Below are positions 1 to 8,723 of a DNA stretch of 47,727 nucleotides, piece by piece. The DNA lies in contig MWBZ01000023.1 in assembly GCA_002069765.1 (NCBI GenBank), forward strand, positions 1 to 47,727, given 5' to 3'. The notes beneath the pieces were generated by a model that saw only the letters and a list, made by a program, of their open reading frames with translations, searched no databases and had not been told where the DNA came from. The position numbers and the translations under genes are program-made. This DNA is from a bacterium ADurb.Bin243. Its GTDB lineage: Bacteria; Muiribacteriota; UBA9980. The first letter of the stretch is position 1, and every line of letters starts with the position of its first letter.

Positions 1-688
1 AAACCCACCGGCCGCTTTTGGTAACGAATTTATATCTGTAGCGGCCGCTTTTGATATTATCAAAAACTATAAAATGCCTGGCCGATTTTTCATCGTAACT
101 TAATTTGGAGCTATCGGCGTTCCAGCCGTTCATATCGCCTGCTATATTTATTTCATAACCGCCTTCGAGCAGCTGCGCGGGAATATCGAATTCCAGCCTC
201 GCGCGGTGTGACTTTTTAGCGGCTATGATGGAGCCTCTTATTATTTTATAAATTTCGCGCGTTCTGATATCTCTTACGATCACAAGATAGTCGGAGGGTA
301 TCCGGGGCCGGCCGGCGGGGCCGTTCAGCCGGAAAACGACCGAACCCGATTTAATTTCCGCGCTGATATCTTTCGCCGGCTTGTCTATAAGGACTTCGGC
401 GGTCTTGAAATCCGCATCGGCGCCCGTAAAAGCGGTAAGATCGAGTTCGTATTTTTCGCCGCTGTCCAGTTCGAAACGCGGCATATAAACCACTTTCGAA
501 AAATTCTCTGAAATGCCCGCGCGTTTTTTTTCTTCACTTAAGATAAGGCTGTCGTCGATAGCCGTGAAATCGGGCTTCAGTTCCGCCGCTAAAACTCCGT
601 TATCGAAACCGTATAATGCGGCAAAAATGATGAAAGCCGTTGAAATAAAAAAAGCCAGCCGGCCGTAAAAAAAGTTTTTTTCTGTCAT
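1..688 (-). CDS. Secreted CBM48/AMPK-type glycogen-binding-like protein, 3' end outside the window
   Basis: The reverse strand is open from an ATG at 688 to the window edge (229 codons, no stop seen). The N-terminus has a short polar stretch, then a hydrophobic segment at about residues 10-25 ending in VLAAE, a typical Sec signal peptide, so export is expected. Residues about 185-229 contain YEINIAGDMNGWN followed by RYRYKFV. This matches the start of the beta-sandwich found in CBM48 and AMPK-beta glycogen-binding modules (G-D-x-N-x-W, then Y-x-Y-K-F). The stretch before it looks beta-rich and is not recognised. The gene lies 38 bp downstream of the hybrid kinase at 727-3312 on the same strand and may be co-transcribed. 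Binding of alpha-glucan is inferred from the motif; the domain could instead have a purely structural role. Confidence 0.75.
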   Translation of the reverse strand, partial: MTEKNFFYGRLAFFISTAFIIFAALYGFDNGVLAAELKPDFTAIDDSLILSEEKKRAGISENFSKVVYMPRFELDSGEKYELDLTAFTGADADFKTAEVLIDKPAKDISAEIKSGSVVFRLNGPAGRPRIPSDYLVIVRDIRTREIYKIIRGSIIAAKKSHRARLEFDIPAQLLEGGYEINIAGDMNGWNADSSKLSYDEKSARHFIVFDNIKSGRYRYKFVTKSGRWV

Positions 689-726
689 ATCGTGCCTCGC
701 ATATTTTTTATTTATAGAAGTAATGC

Positions 727-3312
727 TCAAACTTTAAGCTTTTTATTGAGCGCAGCGTTGATTGTATTTTCGATAGTCACTACGTTGAACGGTTTTCCGA
801 TTATAGCGTCTATCACGCCGGATTCGACGTCCATTTCTTCCAGGTCGTAGCTGAAAGCGGTAACCATTATGACGAAAATATGCGGGTAATTGGCTTTTAT
901 ATATTTAGCCACTTCGGCGCCTGAAATTTGAGGCATCTTGTAATCGGTGAAAATAAAATCGTATTTATCGTCTTTTTTGAGTATTTCAAATGCTTCGGCG
1001 CCGCTTTTAGCGGTTACCGGGGTATGGCCGAGCGATTTTATGATATCGCAAAGAGCCGTCCTGATGGCCTCATTATCGTCTAAAATGATTACCTTGCTTT
1101 TATAATCGAGTTTTCTTATCGTTTTAAGAACGGTCTCGTCGTCTTTGCTTTCTATAGCCAGAGGCAGTTTTACTATAAGTTCGGTGCCTTTTCCGACAGA
1201 GCTTTTAATGACTATATTGCCCTGGTGCTTCAATATGACCCCGTAAGTGTATGAAAGGCTCAAACCTGTTCCGATCTGGCCTTTTGTGGTGAAAAACGGC
1301 GTGAACGCTTTTTGCTGGATTTCTTTGCTCATGCCGATGCCCGTATCTTTAATCGAAATGCATACGTTCGATTCTTCGATGTATGCGCCTATGGTGATAT
1401 CGCCGCCATGGGGCATGGCTTCGATGGAATTGAATGAAATATTTAAAAGCGCTTCCTGGATTTCATCCTGATTGATATAAATCATAGGCAGCCTGCAGAT
1501 ATTGACGGTTGCGTTGATCGTGACGTTTTTCAGGTAACTTTCGGCCTGTATGCGCATTTTAGTTATTTCTACCACGTCGGCGATAAGTTTGTTCATGTCG
1601 GTAAGAAGGTGGCCCGTATTCACTGATTTTTTGGGGATGAAAGCCTGCAGCCGCTTAATAATATCTTCGCCGTTTTTCAGCGTCGTTTCAATAACTTTAA
1701 GCGATGCCAGCGCTTTTTCGTCGGTCAGCTGCCGCTGCAGAAGGCCGACTCTTCCGAGTATGACCGCCATCAGGTTATTGAAATTATGGGCTATTCCGGT
1801 TGAGATAGCGGCGAGGAGCTTGAGTTTTTCACGGCTGACGGCTTCTTCGAGCCTGGCGTTGAAATCGGCGTTCTCTTTTTTTATGCGATTGCAGTTCATG
1901 CAGTTGCATAAGGCGTTTATTATATAATCCACCACGGAGCCGGCCGCCATTTCGGTTTCTACCGAAAAAGACCTGTCGTTTTCGGTGAATAAGATTATAA
2001 CGCCTTTCAGAACCTCGTTTTGCGTAAGAGGCATAACCATAGCGTCGCCGATGCGGTATTCTGAAAATGATAAAAATTCCGTCGATATTTGCTTGAGGTT
2101 TTCCGCGGCGTTTTTAACGAGTTTGACTCCGGAGCCGTTTAAGTAACCGGCGATGGATTTCATCAATTTTGAATGCAGCGGAATCATGCGGTTGGCGATA
2201 AGGCTCGAGTGCGATTCTGAAAATCCGAACGTTTTAAGCGAATCTTCCTTGCTCATTTCGCCGGCGCACATAAACAGCGCGTATTTTGCCCCGGACTGAC
2301 TGCAGAGCGTTTCTAAAATCGAACGGAAAAATCCGTCGATATTTTCAAAAGCGTCATGCGGCATGGCCGTTTTTTTCAAAATCTCTATTTTCATGGCGCT
2401 TATCAGCGTTTCGATGCCGGCAATAATTTTTTCGTCGGCGGCATGCAATAATTTAACCGCCTGCTTTACGAACATCAGGTCGCGGGCCGCCGGCTTATCC
2501 GAGTTAATTTTTAAAACCACGATCGCCGTCCGTCCGGCATAATCGAATGTTTTAAAGTTATAATCCGCTTTTATCGCTATATACGAAACGTCCCTGGCGG
2601 AAAAAGAAATTACTTCGTCTTCGCCGCCGAATCTTTTTAATATATTTACCGCGTCAGAAGGGCTTATTTTGAAGCCGGGCGAAAGATGCCTCTGCCGGAT
2701 TATGGAAATATCCTGTCCGCCGTCCGTTTTAAAAAGAGTTTCGCTTATTTCGGCTTCGGGAAAGTATTGCCGGAGATCTTCCAGCATCGAGTGAAGATTT
2801 TCTTCGAGCGACAGGCGGAAATTTTCGTGTTTTTCCTCTTCGGCGGTTTTTACTTTAGCGGCCGCCGGAGAGAGTGTTTTAATAATATTATTTTTGAGCG
2901 CTTCCATTTTTTCGGCTATTGCGGCGGAAAGAACGGCGCACATTTTTTTGTCGTAGGCTATGGTTTCGAGTATTATTGAATCATAGCGGCGCTTAAAATC
3001 GCTGAACAGAATGGATAAAAACTGCATCAGCTGCGCGCCGTTTTGATGAGCCAGAACGGTTGCGGGAATAAGCTTTTCGATTCCGTCCGCAATCGCTCCG
3101 GATTTTATATATTCAGACGTAAGCGAGTTCCATGAAGATATAACGTTCTCGATGGAGTCTTGTGAATAATTATAGAATACGAGCGTTTTAAAGGTATCGC
3201 TGAAATGCCCGTCATAGTCTATTTGCAGACTCGAGGCTTGATCGCAGATGAGAGATATAAGGTTATTTTTAGGATTGGCGCTGTTATCTGACAGATTAAC
3301 CACCCGTCTCAT
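727..3312 (-). CDS. Hybrid sensor histidine kinase with GAF-like region and C-terminal receiver
   Basis: This 861-residue soluble kinase has no signal peptide or membrane segment. The N-terminal ~310 residues are unrecognised and partly coiled coil. A GAF-like region follows at about 330-480. The phospho-acceptor block is GIAHNFNNLMAV with His509, the 'FNN' class of HisKA, and the ATPase domain shows an N box (LLNISFNSIEAM), DTGIGM and GTGLSLSY. A CheY-like receiver occupies about 740-855, with acidic residues in ILDDNE, the phospho-acceptor Asp790 in FTDYKMP and a conserved Lys in IGKPF. It should autophosphorylate and pass phosphate to its own receiver or a partner. The ATG at 3312 has no clear Shine-Dalgarno sequence. 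The input signal is unknown, and no dedicated response regulator lies next to it. Confidence 0.9.
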   Translation of the reverse strand: MRRVVNLSDNSANPKNNLISLICDQASSLQIDYDGHFSDTFKTLVFYNYSQDSIENVISSWNSLTSEYIKSGAIADGIEKLIPATVLAHQNGAQLMQFLSILFSDFKRRYDSIILETIAYDKKMCAVLSAAIAEKMEALKNNIIKTLSPAAAKVKTAEEEKHENFRLSLEENLHSMLEDLRQYFPEAEISETLFKTDGGQDISIIRQRHLSPGFKISPSDAVNILKRFGGEDEVISFSARDVSYIAIKADYNFKTFDYAGRTAIVVLKINSDKPAARDLMFVKQAVKLLHAADEKIIAGIETLISAMKIEILKKTAMPHDAFENIDGFFRSILETLCSQSGAKYALFMCAGEMSKEDSLKTFGFSESHSSLIANRMIPLHSKLMKSIAGYLNGSGVKLVKNAAENLKQISTEFLSFSEYRIGDAMVMPLTQNEVLKGVIILFTENDRSFSVETEMAAGSVVDYIINALCNCMNCNRIKKENADFNARLEEAVSREKLKLLAAISTGIAHNFNNLMAVILGRVGLLQRQLTDEKALASLKVIETTLKNGEDIIKRLQAFIPKKSVNTGHLLTDMNKLIADVVEITKMRIQAESYLKNVTINATVNICRLPMIYINQDEIQEALLNISFNSIEAMPHGGDITIGAYIEESNVCISIKDTGIGMSKEIQQKAFTPFFTTKGQIGTGLSLSYTYGVILKHQGNIVIKSSVGKGTELIVKLPLAIESKDDETVLKTIRKLDYKSKVIILDDNEAIRTALCDIIKSLGHTPVTAKSGAEAFEILKKDDKYDFIFTDYKMPQISGAEVAKYIKANYPHIFVIMVTAFSYDLEEMDVESGVIDAIIGKPFNVVTIENTINAALNKKLKV

Positions 3313-3381
3313 TTTTTTTTATTTTACTTTATTATTTTATAAAAGTCAAGTTTAGTCTTTTATAGATATACAAAATGTAGG

Positions 3382-3412
3382 GCTCAAAAAAATATATAAA
3401 AAATTTTTGAGC
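3382..3412. repeat. 9-bp perfect inverted repeat directly upstream of a -35 box
   Basis: GCTCAAAAA at 3382-3390 and TTTTTGAGC at 3404-3412 are perfect reverse complements separated by 13 AT-rich bases. The right arm ends three bases before the TTGACA of the promoter for the nucleotidyltransferase gene. It lies between divergent genes, so it cannot be a normal terminator of either. An operator or a structured promoter boundary is the likeliest role, but this is inferred from position only. Confidence 0.45.
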
Positions 3413-3414
3413 AA

Positions 3415-3443
3415 TTGACAAATGAAGTTTATTATATTATTAT
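3415..3443 (+). promoter_or_regulatory. Sigma-70 promoter for the nucleotidyltransferase operon
   Basis: TTGACA at 3415-3420 and TATTAT at 3438-3443 are separated by exactly 17 bp. Transcription should start near 3450, giving a leader of about 50 nt before the ATG at 3501. Confidence 0.7.
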
Positions 3444-3500
3444 ATACCTGTCCTAATGGATGAGGCTTGATTATTAATATATATAAAGCGGGGGATCGTT

Positions 3501-4568
3501 ATGAAGGGAATCATACTTGTCGGAGGTTTCGGAACCAGACTTCGGCCGCTTACTACAAATACGCCGAAACCGGTCATACCGATAGTCAATAAACCTTTTC
3601 TGGTTTACCAGATAGAACTGCTTAAAATGTATGGCGTTAATGAAATTATACTTGCCACAGGCCATTTGAGCAATACCATCAAAAAAATTTTAGGCACCGG
3701 CGAAAGCTTCGGCGTAAAAATAATTTATTCGCTCGAGAATCAGCCGCTCGGGACCGGCGGCGCCGTAAAACTGGCTTCCAGGCATCTCGACGGCCAGGGA
3801 GCGTTTATATTGAACGGAGACGTTCTTACCGATATAAATCTCGACAAACTATATAATTTTCATAAAGAAAAAAAGGCGAAAGTCACTATATCTCTTGTGC
3901 CGGTGGCCGATCCCACAAAATTCGGTCTCGTTGAAACCGACGAAAACAACCAGGTCAGGGCGTTCGTCGAAAAACCCGGCCCGAACGAAATCACCACTAA
4001 TATGATAAACGCTGGCGCGTATTATTTCGAAAACGAAGTTTTCGATATGATACCTTCCGGCGTGAATTATTCCCTTGAACGCGGCCTTTACCCGATGCTG
4101 CTCGAAAAGAAAATCCCTTTCTACGCTTATAACTCCAATGATTACTGGCTCGATATAGGCACGCCCAAAAAATATCTCGAAGCCAACAAAGACGTTCTCG
4201 AAGATAAAGTAAACATTCCAGCGCTTCTAGACATGAAAAAAAGCGGCAGCGTCTTCATCGGAGACCATGCGCAGATAAGTAAAAAAGTAAGAATGCTCTC
4301 CATGGCCGCCGTCGGAGAAAAAACGATCGTACAGCCCGGCGCTACCATAACGGATCATTCGGTGGTGGGCAATCATTGCATCATAGAAGAAGGCGCTCAG
4401 ATACTCGGGTCTATAATACTCGATAACTCCTTCATAGGAAAAAATTCCAAAATAGTGAACACTATAATAGGCCAGAACTGCAAGGTCATGCCCTATACGT
4501 TCATAGAAGGCGGCCTGCTGAAGGTTATCGGCGACGGCGCTTATATTCCGGAATACTCGATTATTTAA
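3501..4568 (+). CDS. Sugar-1-phosphate nucleotidyltransferase (mannose-1-phosphate guanylyltransferase type)
   Basis: This 355-residue enzyme makes an NDP-sugar from a sugar 1-phosphate and an NTP in the cytoplasm. The N-terminus carries the nucleotide-binding signature GGFGTRLRPLT followed by KPVIPI. LNGDVL at about residue 108 holds the metal-binding Asp, FVEKP is at about 152, and a second acidic site (WLDIGTP) is at about 216. The last ~100 residues form a left-handed beta-helix with hexapeptide turns (VVGNHCIIEEGAQILGSIIL). This architecture is that of GDP-mannose pyrophosphorylases of the GMPP type; glucose-1-phosphate thymidylyl- or uridylyltransferase remains possible. A G-rich ribosome-binding stretch (GGGGGAT) precedes the ATG. 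The next gene encodes a polysaccharide-lyase-like protein, so a role in surface polysaccharide metabolism is likely. Confidence 0.9.
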   Translation: MKGIILVGGFGTRLRPLTTNTPKPVIPIVNKPFLVYQIELLKMYGVNEIILATGHLSNTIKKILGTGESFGVKIIYSLENQPLGTGGAVKLASRHLDGQGAFILNGDVLTDINLDKLYNFHKEKKAKVTISLVPVADPTKFGLVETDENNQVRAFVEKPGPNEITTNMINAGAYYFENEVFDMIPSGVNYSLERGLYPMLLEKKIPFYAYNSNDYWLDIGTPKKYLEANKDVLEDKVNIPALLDMKKSGSVFIGDHAQISKKVRMLSMAAVGEKTIVQPGATITDHSVVGNHCIIEEGAQILGSIILDNSFIGKNSKIVNTIIGQNCKVMPYTFIEGGLLKVIGDGAYIPEYSII

Positions 4569-4605
4569 TGCCTGAATATCCTGTATGAGTTACGCTCTTA
4601 ATAAA

Positions 4606-4638
4606 AATAAAACATGAATAAAACATGAATAAAACATG
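4606..4638 (+). repeat. Three exact 11-bp tandem repeats, each ending in ATG, at a start codon
   Basis: AATAAAACATG occurs three times in a row (4606-4616, 4617-4627, 4628-4638). The third ATG is the start codon of the heparinase-like gene. The first ATG (4614) opens a four-codon frame that stops at a TGA overlapping the second repeat; the second ATG is in another frame. No Shine-Dalgarno sequence is visible. The unit could have arisen by slippage and could tune translation initiation. Confidence 0.8.
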
Positions 4639-7599
4639 GCGATTTTAAATATGCTCGAAAAAATTAATTCAACGATCGGCGGATTTTACAGAAAAATTAT
4701 GCGTCAGTTCGCTTTAAAAAATAATAAAATAGACCGTTTTATATTAGAATTCGAATATTATGATTCAAATTTCAAGTCGATCCTTTTAGAAATTTATGAT
4801 TATTCGACTAAAAAATTCGTGAAATGCGCTTTTCTTCCCGCCGAAGGCACGTTCGCATGGCGCCGCCGCAGGGTGAATATAGATTTCAAAGATATATCGC
4901 TCGAGGCCGGCCCCGCTTTAATCGCGAGGCTGTCGCGGCCAGCTATTGGCGGCCTTCAGCCTTTCATGCTCGCCGGCGTTTCGCTTCTGGCGGCGGTTAA
5001 AGGCGAAAATTCTTCATGCGCAGTCGCCAGGTTCATGCCCGAAGACAACGGCATCCTGAAAATGGGCTTCTCAGGACCTTTTACGACTTCTTCAAAACGC
5101 GCGCTGGCCATGGATTCTAAAAATCCCCAAAAACCGGCCTATATTATTTTTGACGAAATAGCCGGCAAAATTAAAGATTCCGGCTTCGAATACGTTCCGG
5201 CGGTATCGTGCGACCTTAGCGTCATAGAGCTTTTTACCTCGTCTTGCGGGCCTTCGCAGGCGGCGGGTCAAGAAGAAAATAAATCCGGGGATCTTGAAAC
5301 GGCCGCCTCGCCGGGTTCGCAAGCCGCGCAGCTCGTTTTGGAAGAGCCCGTCATGCCGCCCGCGGCCGAAACGCCGCCTCAGCCTAAAGAAGAGCCGGAC
5401 CTGTTACCCGTGGCCGAAACGCCGCCGGAGGTTGAAACTACGCAGACGGTTGAAACGGACCGGCCTGTCCCGGAGCCGGGTTCTGAAAAACCAGACGGCT
5501 CGGTTAATTATTTTCTGATCAATTTTTTTTCAAAAGACGACTGGAGCGCCTTAATTAAAAGGCTCGATCCTAAATTCGCCAAAAAAATAATTTCCAAGGC
5601 CGACGGTATAATCCACGGCGAATACGAAATTCACGATATTTATTATAAATTAGGCGATAATATCGACTGGCACGACGATTTTAATTCTTCCAGGTGGCCC
5701 GCCGGAAAAAGCTATAAAAATATTTACGCCGATTTCTACGAATGCATTACAAACGGCGCCGCGTCCGGAAATTCGGCGCGATGGCCCCTCAATATACAGT
5801 TTTCCAAAAACAACGAATGGACGCTGCTTGCGCTCGCATATAAATTCAGCGGCGACGATAAATACGTAAAAAAAATAGCCGGCCTTTTTAAAAGCTTTAA
5901 AGACCAGAACGAAATCGGCTGCGGCATCAACTTCCTGTCCGACGCGGCCTCCGCGGAGCGCCTCGTTTCATGGCTCATGTGCTTCGAGCTCGCCGGAGAA
6001 AGCCACGCCGGCTTATTCGCCGAAATCGGCTTTCATGAATACTTCAACAGGCAGTTCGACCACATTTACGAAAGAGTGGTCAACCGTCCGGCCGATAATG
6101 CCCGCCATGAAAGAGTTATTGCGCTCAGCTGCCTCTACGGAGTCCTGCTGCAGGTCGGCGGCCGTATCGCGCCCGCCGTGGCCAAACTTTTTAAAAAGCT
6201 CAAAGAGGAGCTGCTATTTCAAATATGTCCCGACGGCGGCCATATCACAGGCTCTACGGCGCTCCAGCTCGCTATTTACAAATCGCTGCTTTTTGCGCTG
6301 GTCGTCGCGCGCAAGGCTTCGCGCGAAGGATCTAAATTCGCCGGCGCCGCTTATGACGATTCGGAATTCATGGACGCTTTCGCGCGCATGGGCCGCTACA
6401 TGGCAGCTCTTGCGAGGCCGAACGGAGAAGCGATCAATATAGCCGATAATTATCTTTATTTTTACCTGCCGTTCGACGAATCAGGCCCGCTCGATATCAA
6501 GCCCTCGCTTCAACTGGCGTCTTATATTCTGATGGATAAAAAAATGAAGTACCTCACCGGGGCGAATAAAATTATCGGTATCGCAATGGTTTTCGGAAAC
6601 GAAGGCGTTGAAAAATATAACGGCCTTTTAGTCGAAGCGCCCGAGGCTCATTCGGCGCGCTTCGACCAGAGCGGTTATTTCACTTTTACGAGCCCCGTCA
6701 ACTCATTCGGAGAATCAAACGCGGCCGCGCATCTTGTTTTTGATTTCGGCGGCTCGCCGCGCCGGAAGGAAGAAACCGAAAAATTCGATTTTTTCAGGCA
6801 TGCCGGATTGCATAATATTATCCTCAGCCACGGCGGGGCAAATTTTATTTCCGATTGCGGGCCGTCGTTTTTTATAAAAAATAGCGGTATTAACCGTTAT
6901 ATCAAAGACATCTCAGCCCATAACAGCGTCGTTTTAAATAAAACGCACTTTGACGCCAATTGCGACTGCCGCCTGGCGGAAAGCTTCAAACGCTACGAGG
7001 ACGAGAGCGTATGCCTTGTTTCTTCCACCCATAAGGGCTATCACGCCGCCGGCATAGAAGCGTTCGTGCGGCGGACCATTTTAATGGTGAACCGCGACTA
7101 CGTGCTTATTATGGACGACGTTTTCAACGGCCGTAAAAAGCCGTCCTATGCCGATATCGACGTTATTTTTCATTCGCCGCCGGGCATAACTATCGAAAAC
7201 TCCATGCCTCAGCTGCAAAAGAACCTGCTTATATATAACAGCAGAAGTTCCGAAGCCAGGCTCATCAACCTCACTTTCAGCGCGCAGAAAATTTCTTCCG
7301 CGATTTACCGCGCTTCGCTCGATCCGGTCTTCGGCTGGCACAGCTCTTCCGCTTCCGAAATCTGCGAATCGTCCACCGTGGTTCATTCCGCGCGTTTCGC
7401 AAAGCTGCCCGTAAGAATCTATAATCTTTTTTATATGGCCAATGCCGAAGACAACGCCGGCTCGCTCATGAAAAAACTCAAAATGAATCTTAATAAAGTC
7501 AATTCCTCCATAGAAATATCACACCGCGACTATAAAGATTCCATTAAAATAAACGATAAATTCGAAGTCGATTTTACGCGCAGTACGGTTAAAATATAG
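4636..7599 (+). CDS. Heparinase II/III-like polysaccharide lyase family protein
   Basis: The product has 987 residues, long for the family (usually 550-750). Residues 1-210 are unrecognised, then a Pro/Glu-rich linker at about 210-290 separates them from an alpha/alpha-toroid region. That region shows SARWPLNIQ, DAASAERLVSW, NARHERVIALS and PDGGHITGS, positions typical of heparinase II/III and alginate-lyase-like folds. The C-terminal beta-sandwich begins near LVFDFGGSP and contains FRHAGLHNIILSHGGA, SDCGPSFF and ISAHNSVVLN, the family's conserved His/Asn and 'HNS' blocks. No signal peptide is visible, so the protein is probably cytoplasmic, as in lipopolysaccharide- or capsule-modifying relatives. 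An in-frame TAA at 4630 makes the ATG at 4636 the first possible ATG. It follows the nucleotidyltransferase by 67 bp and is probably in its operon. Substrate unknown. Confidence 0.8.
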   Translation: MAILNMLEKINSTIGGFYRKIMRQFALKNNKIDRFILEFEYYDSNFKSILLEIYDYSTKKFVKCAFLPAEGTFAWRRRRVNIDFKDISLEAGPALIARLSRPAIGGLQPFMLAGVSLLAAVKGENSSCAVARFMPEDNGILKMGFSGPFTTSSKRALAMDSKNPQKPAYIIFDEIAGKIKDSGFEYVPAVSCDLSVIELFTSSCGPSQAAGQEENKSGDLETAASPGSQAAQLVLEEPVMPPAAETPPQPKEEPDLLPVAETPPEVETTQTVETDRPVPEPGSEKPDGSVNYFLINFFSKDDWSALIKRLDPKFAKKIISKADGIIHGEYEIHDIYYKLGDNIDWHDDFNSSRWPAGKSYKNIYADFYECITNGAASGNSARWPLNIQFSKNNEWTLLALAYKFSGDDKYVKKIAGLFKSFKDQNEIGCGINFLSDAASAERLVSWLMCFELAGESHAGLFAEIGFHEYFNRQFDHIYERVVNRPADNARHERVIALSCLYGVLLQVGGRIAPAVAKLFKKLKEELLFQICPDGGHITGSTALQLAIYKSLLFALVVARKASREGSKFAGAAYDDSEFMDAFARMGRYMAALARPNGEAINIADNYLYFYLPFDESGPLDIKPSLQLASYILMDKKMKYLTGANKIIGIAMVFGNEGVEKYNGLLVEAPEAHSARFDQSGYFTFTSPVNSFGESNAAAHLVFDFGGSPRRKEETEKFDFFRHAGLHNIILSHGGANFISDCGPSFFIKNSGINRYIKDISAHNSVVLNKTHFDANCDCRLAESFKRYEDESVCLVSSTHKGYHAAGIEAFVRRTILMVNRDYVLIMDDVFNGRKKPSYADIDVIFHSPPGITIENSMPQLQKNLLIYNSRSSEARLINLTFSAQKISSAIYRASLDPVFGWHSSSASEICESSTVVHSARFAKLPVRIYNLFYMANAEDNAGSLMKKLKMNLNKVNSSIEISHRDYKDSIKINDKFEVDFTRSTVKI

Positions 7600-7660
7600 C
7601 CAGTTATTTCTTTTGCTCTTTTATTGCCGCCGTAAAAATCTAATTTTTTATATTAAATTA

Positions 7661-7689
7661 TTGACATTTATAACCGTTTTTGATATAAT
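7661..7689 (+). promoter_or_regulatory. Perfect consensus sigma-70 promoter of tRNA-Ala
   Basis: TTGACA (7661-7666) and TATAAT (7684-7689) are both perfect and 17 bp apart, 22 bp before the tRNA. This is the strength expected for a stable-RNA promoter. Confidence 0.9.
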
Positions 7690-7711
7690 AGAACCGTTGA
7701 ATTTAGATTAC

Positions 7712-7785
<74 letters not shown>

Positions 7786-7790
7786 TTAAG

Positions 7791-7833
7791 AAAAACCCCC
7801 GAAGGCCTTTTCGCTTTCAGGGGTTCTTTTTTT
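7791..7833 (+). terminator. Rho-independent terminator after tRNA-Ala
   Basis: AACCCC (7794-7799) pairs with GGGGTT (7820-7825), and a GAA/TTC pair extends the stem inward past one mismatch. A run of seven T follows at 7827-7833. Confidence 0.75.
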
Positions 7834-7864
7834 ATAATTTTTTAATTTACTTCAGGAGATTGCC

Positions 7865-8710
7865 ATGCCGTCTATTATTAAAGCCGATTTTCACGTTCAT
7901 CCCGATTATTCCTACGACGCCGCGCGCGACACTATAGACGAGTACTGCGAACGGGCCGTCGGGCTCGGCCTGAGCCAGATATGCTTCACGCCGCATTACA
8001 CGGCGGTGCCGTCGGTCATAAATAAATTCGGGTTCGTCCGCAAAAACGGCGAAAAAATCCCGGTAAAATCAGACTGGCTGGGCGACTATATCGGCGAAGT
8101 CAGACGCGCCGACGACAAATACCGCCGGCAAGGCCTTCGCGTTTTTGCCGGGCTTGAAATAGATTACTGCCCCGAGATACACGAAGAGTTGAAAAAACGC
8201 CTTGTCGAAGAATATAAAATCGATTATATGCTCGGTTCGGTTCACCTCGTAAACGACGATCTGGATATAATGATACCGTCTGAGGCCGAACGGATCTTTA
8301 CAAGAATCCATCCCGAAGAATTTTATGAGAATTATTTTCGTGAAATCGAAAAGATAATAGATTCGGGCCTATTTAAGTCTATAGCACACATAGAAGGCTA
8401 CAGGCGCTATGGCGCCGGGCACAATCCGGCTTACGCCGATAACGCGTCGATCCCTTTCGCCCATTTCGCCAGAATATTCGAAAAATTGCATAAAAAAGGC
8501 ATGACGCTCGAAATCAACCTTTCGCTTTTCCGCGACGGCCGCAACGTAACCAATCCGGTCGAGCCGGTTTTAAAGCTCGCGCACGACTGCGGAATAAGAA
8601 AAGTGGCTATAGGCTCCGACGCTCACAGGCTGAAAGACCTCGCCATATCCATAGACAGCGCAGTCGAGCTTTGCCGTAAAATAGGCTTCGGCGTATTCTC
8701 TTTGCAGTAA
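7865..8710 (+). CDS. PHP-domain phosphatase, histidinol-phosphatase type
   Basis: This 281-residue protein of the PHP superfamily has the family's expected length. The metal-binding motifs appear in order: DFHVHPDYSYD at residues 7-17 (HxH), CFTPHYT at about 39, GLEIDYCP at about 98, GSVHLVNDD at about 124, AHIEGYRRYG at about 178 and IGSDAHR at about 255. These are the residues that hold the trinuclear metal site of the HisK-type histidinol-phosphatase (L-histidinol phosphate to L-histidinol). No other his gene is nearby, so another phosphoester substrate is possible. AGGAG lies 6-7 bases before the ATG. No separate promoter is evident; it may be read from beyond the tRNA terminator. Confidence 0.85.
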   Translation: MPSIIKADFHVHPDYSYDAARDTIDEYCERAVGLGLSQICFTPHYTAVPSVINKFGFVRKNGEKIPVKSDWLGDYIGEVRRADDKYRRQGLRVFAGLEIDYCPEIHEELKKRLVEEYKIDYMLGSVHLVNDDLDIMIPSEAERIFTRIHPEEFYENYFREIEKIIDSGLFKSIAHIEGYRRYGAGHNPAYADNASIPFAHFARIFEKLHKKGMTLEINLSLFRDGRNVTNPVEPVLKLAHDCGIRKVAIGSDAHRLKDLAISIDSAVELCRKIGFGVFSLQ

Positions 8711-8723
8711 AAAACGCCGCTAT

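Noticed and set aside
3382-3412. Inverted repeat as a terminator
   Set aside because: It lies between two divergent gene starts, so there is no transcript for it to end.
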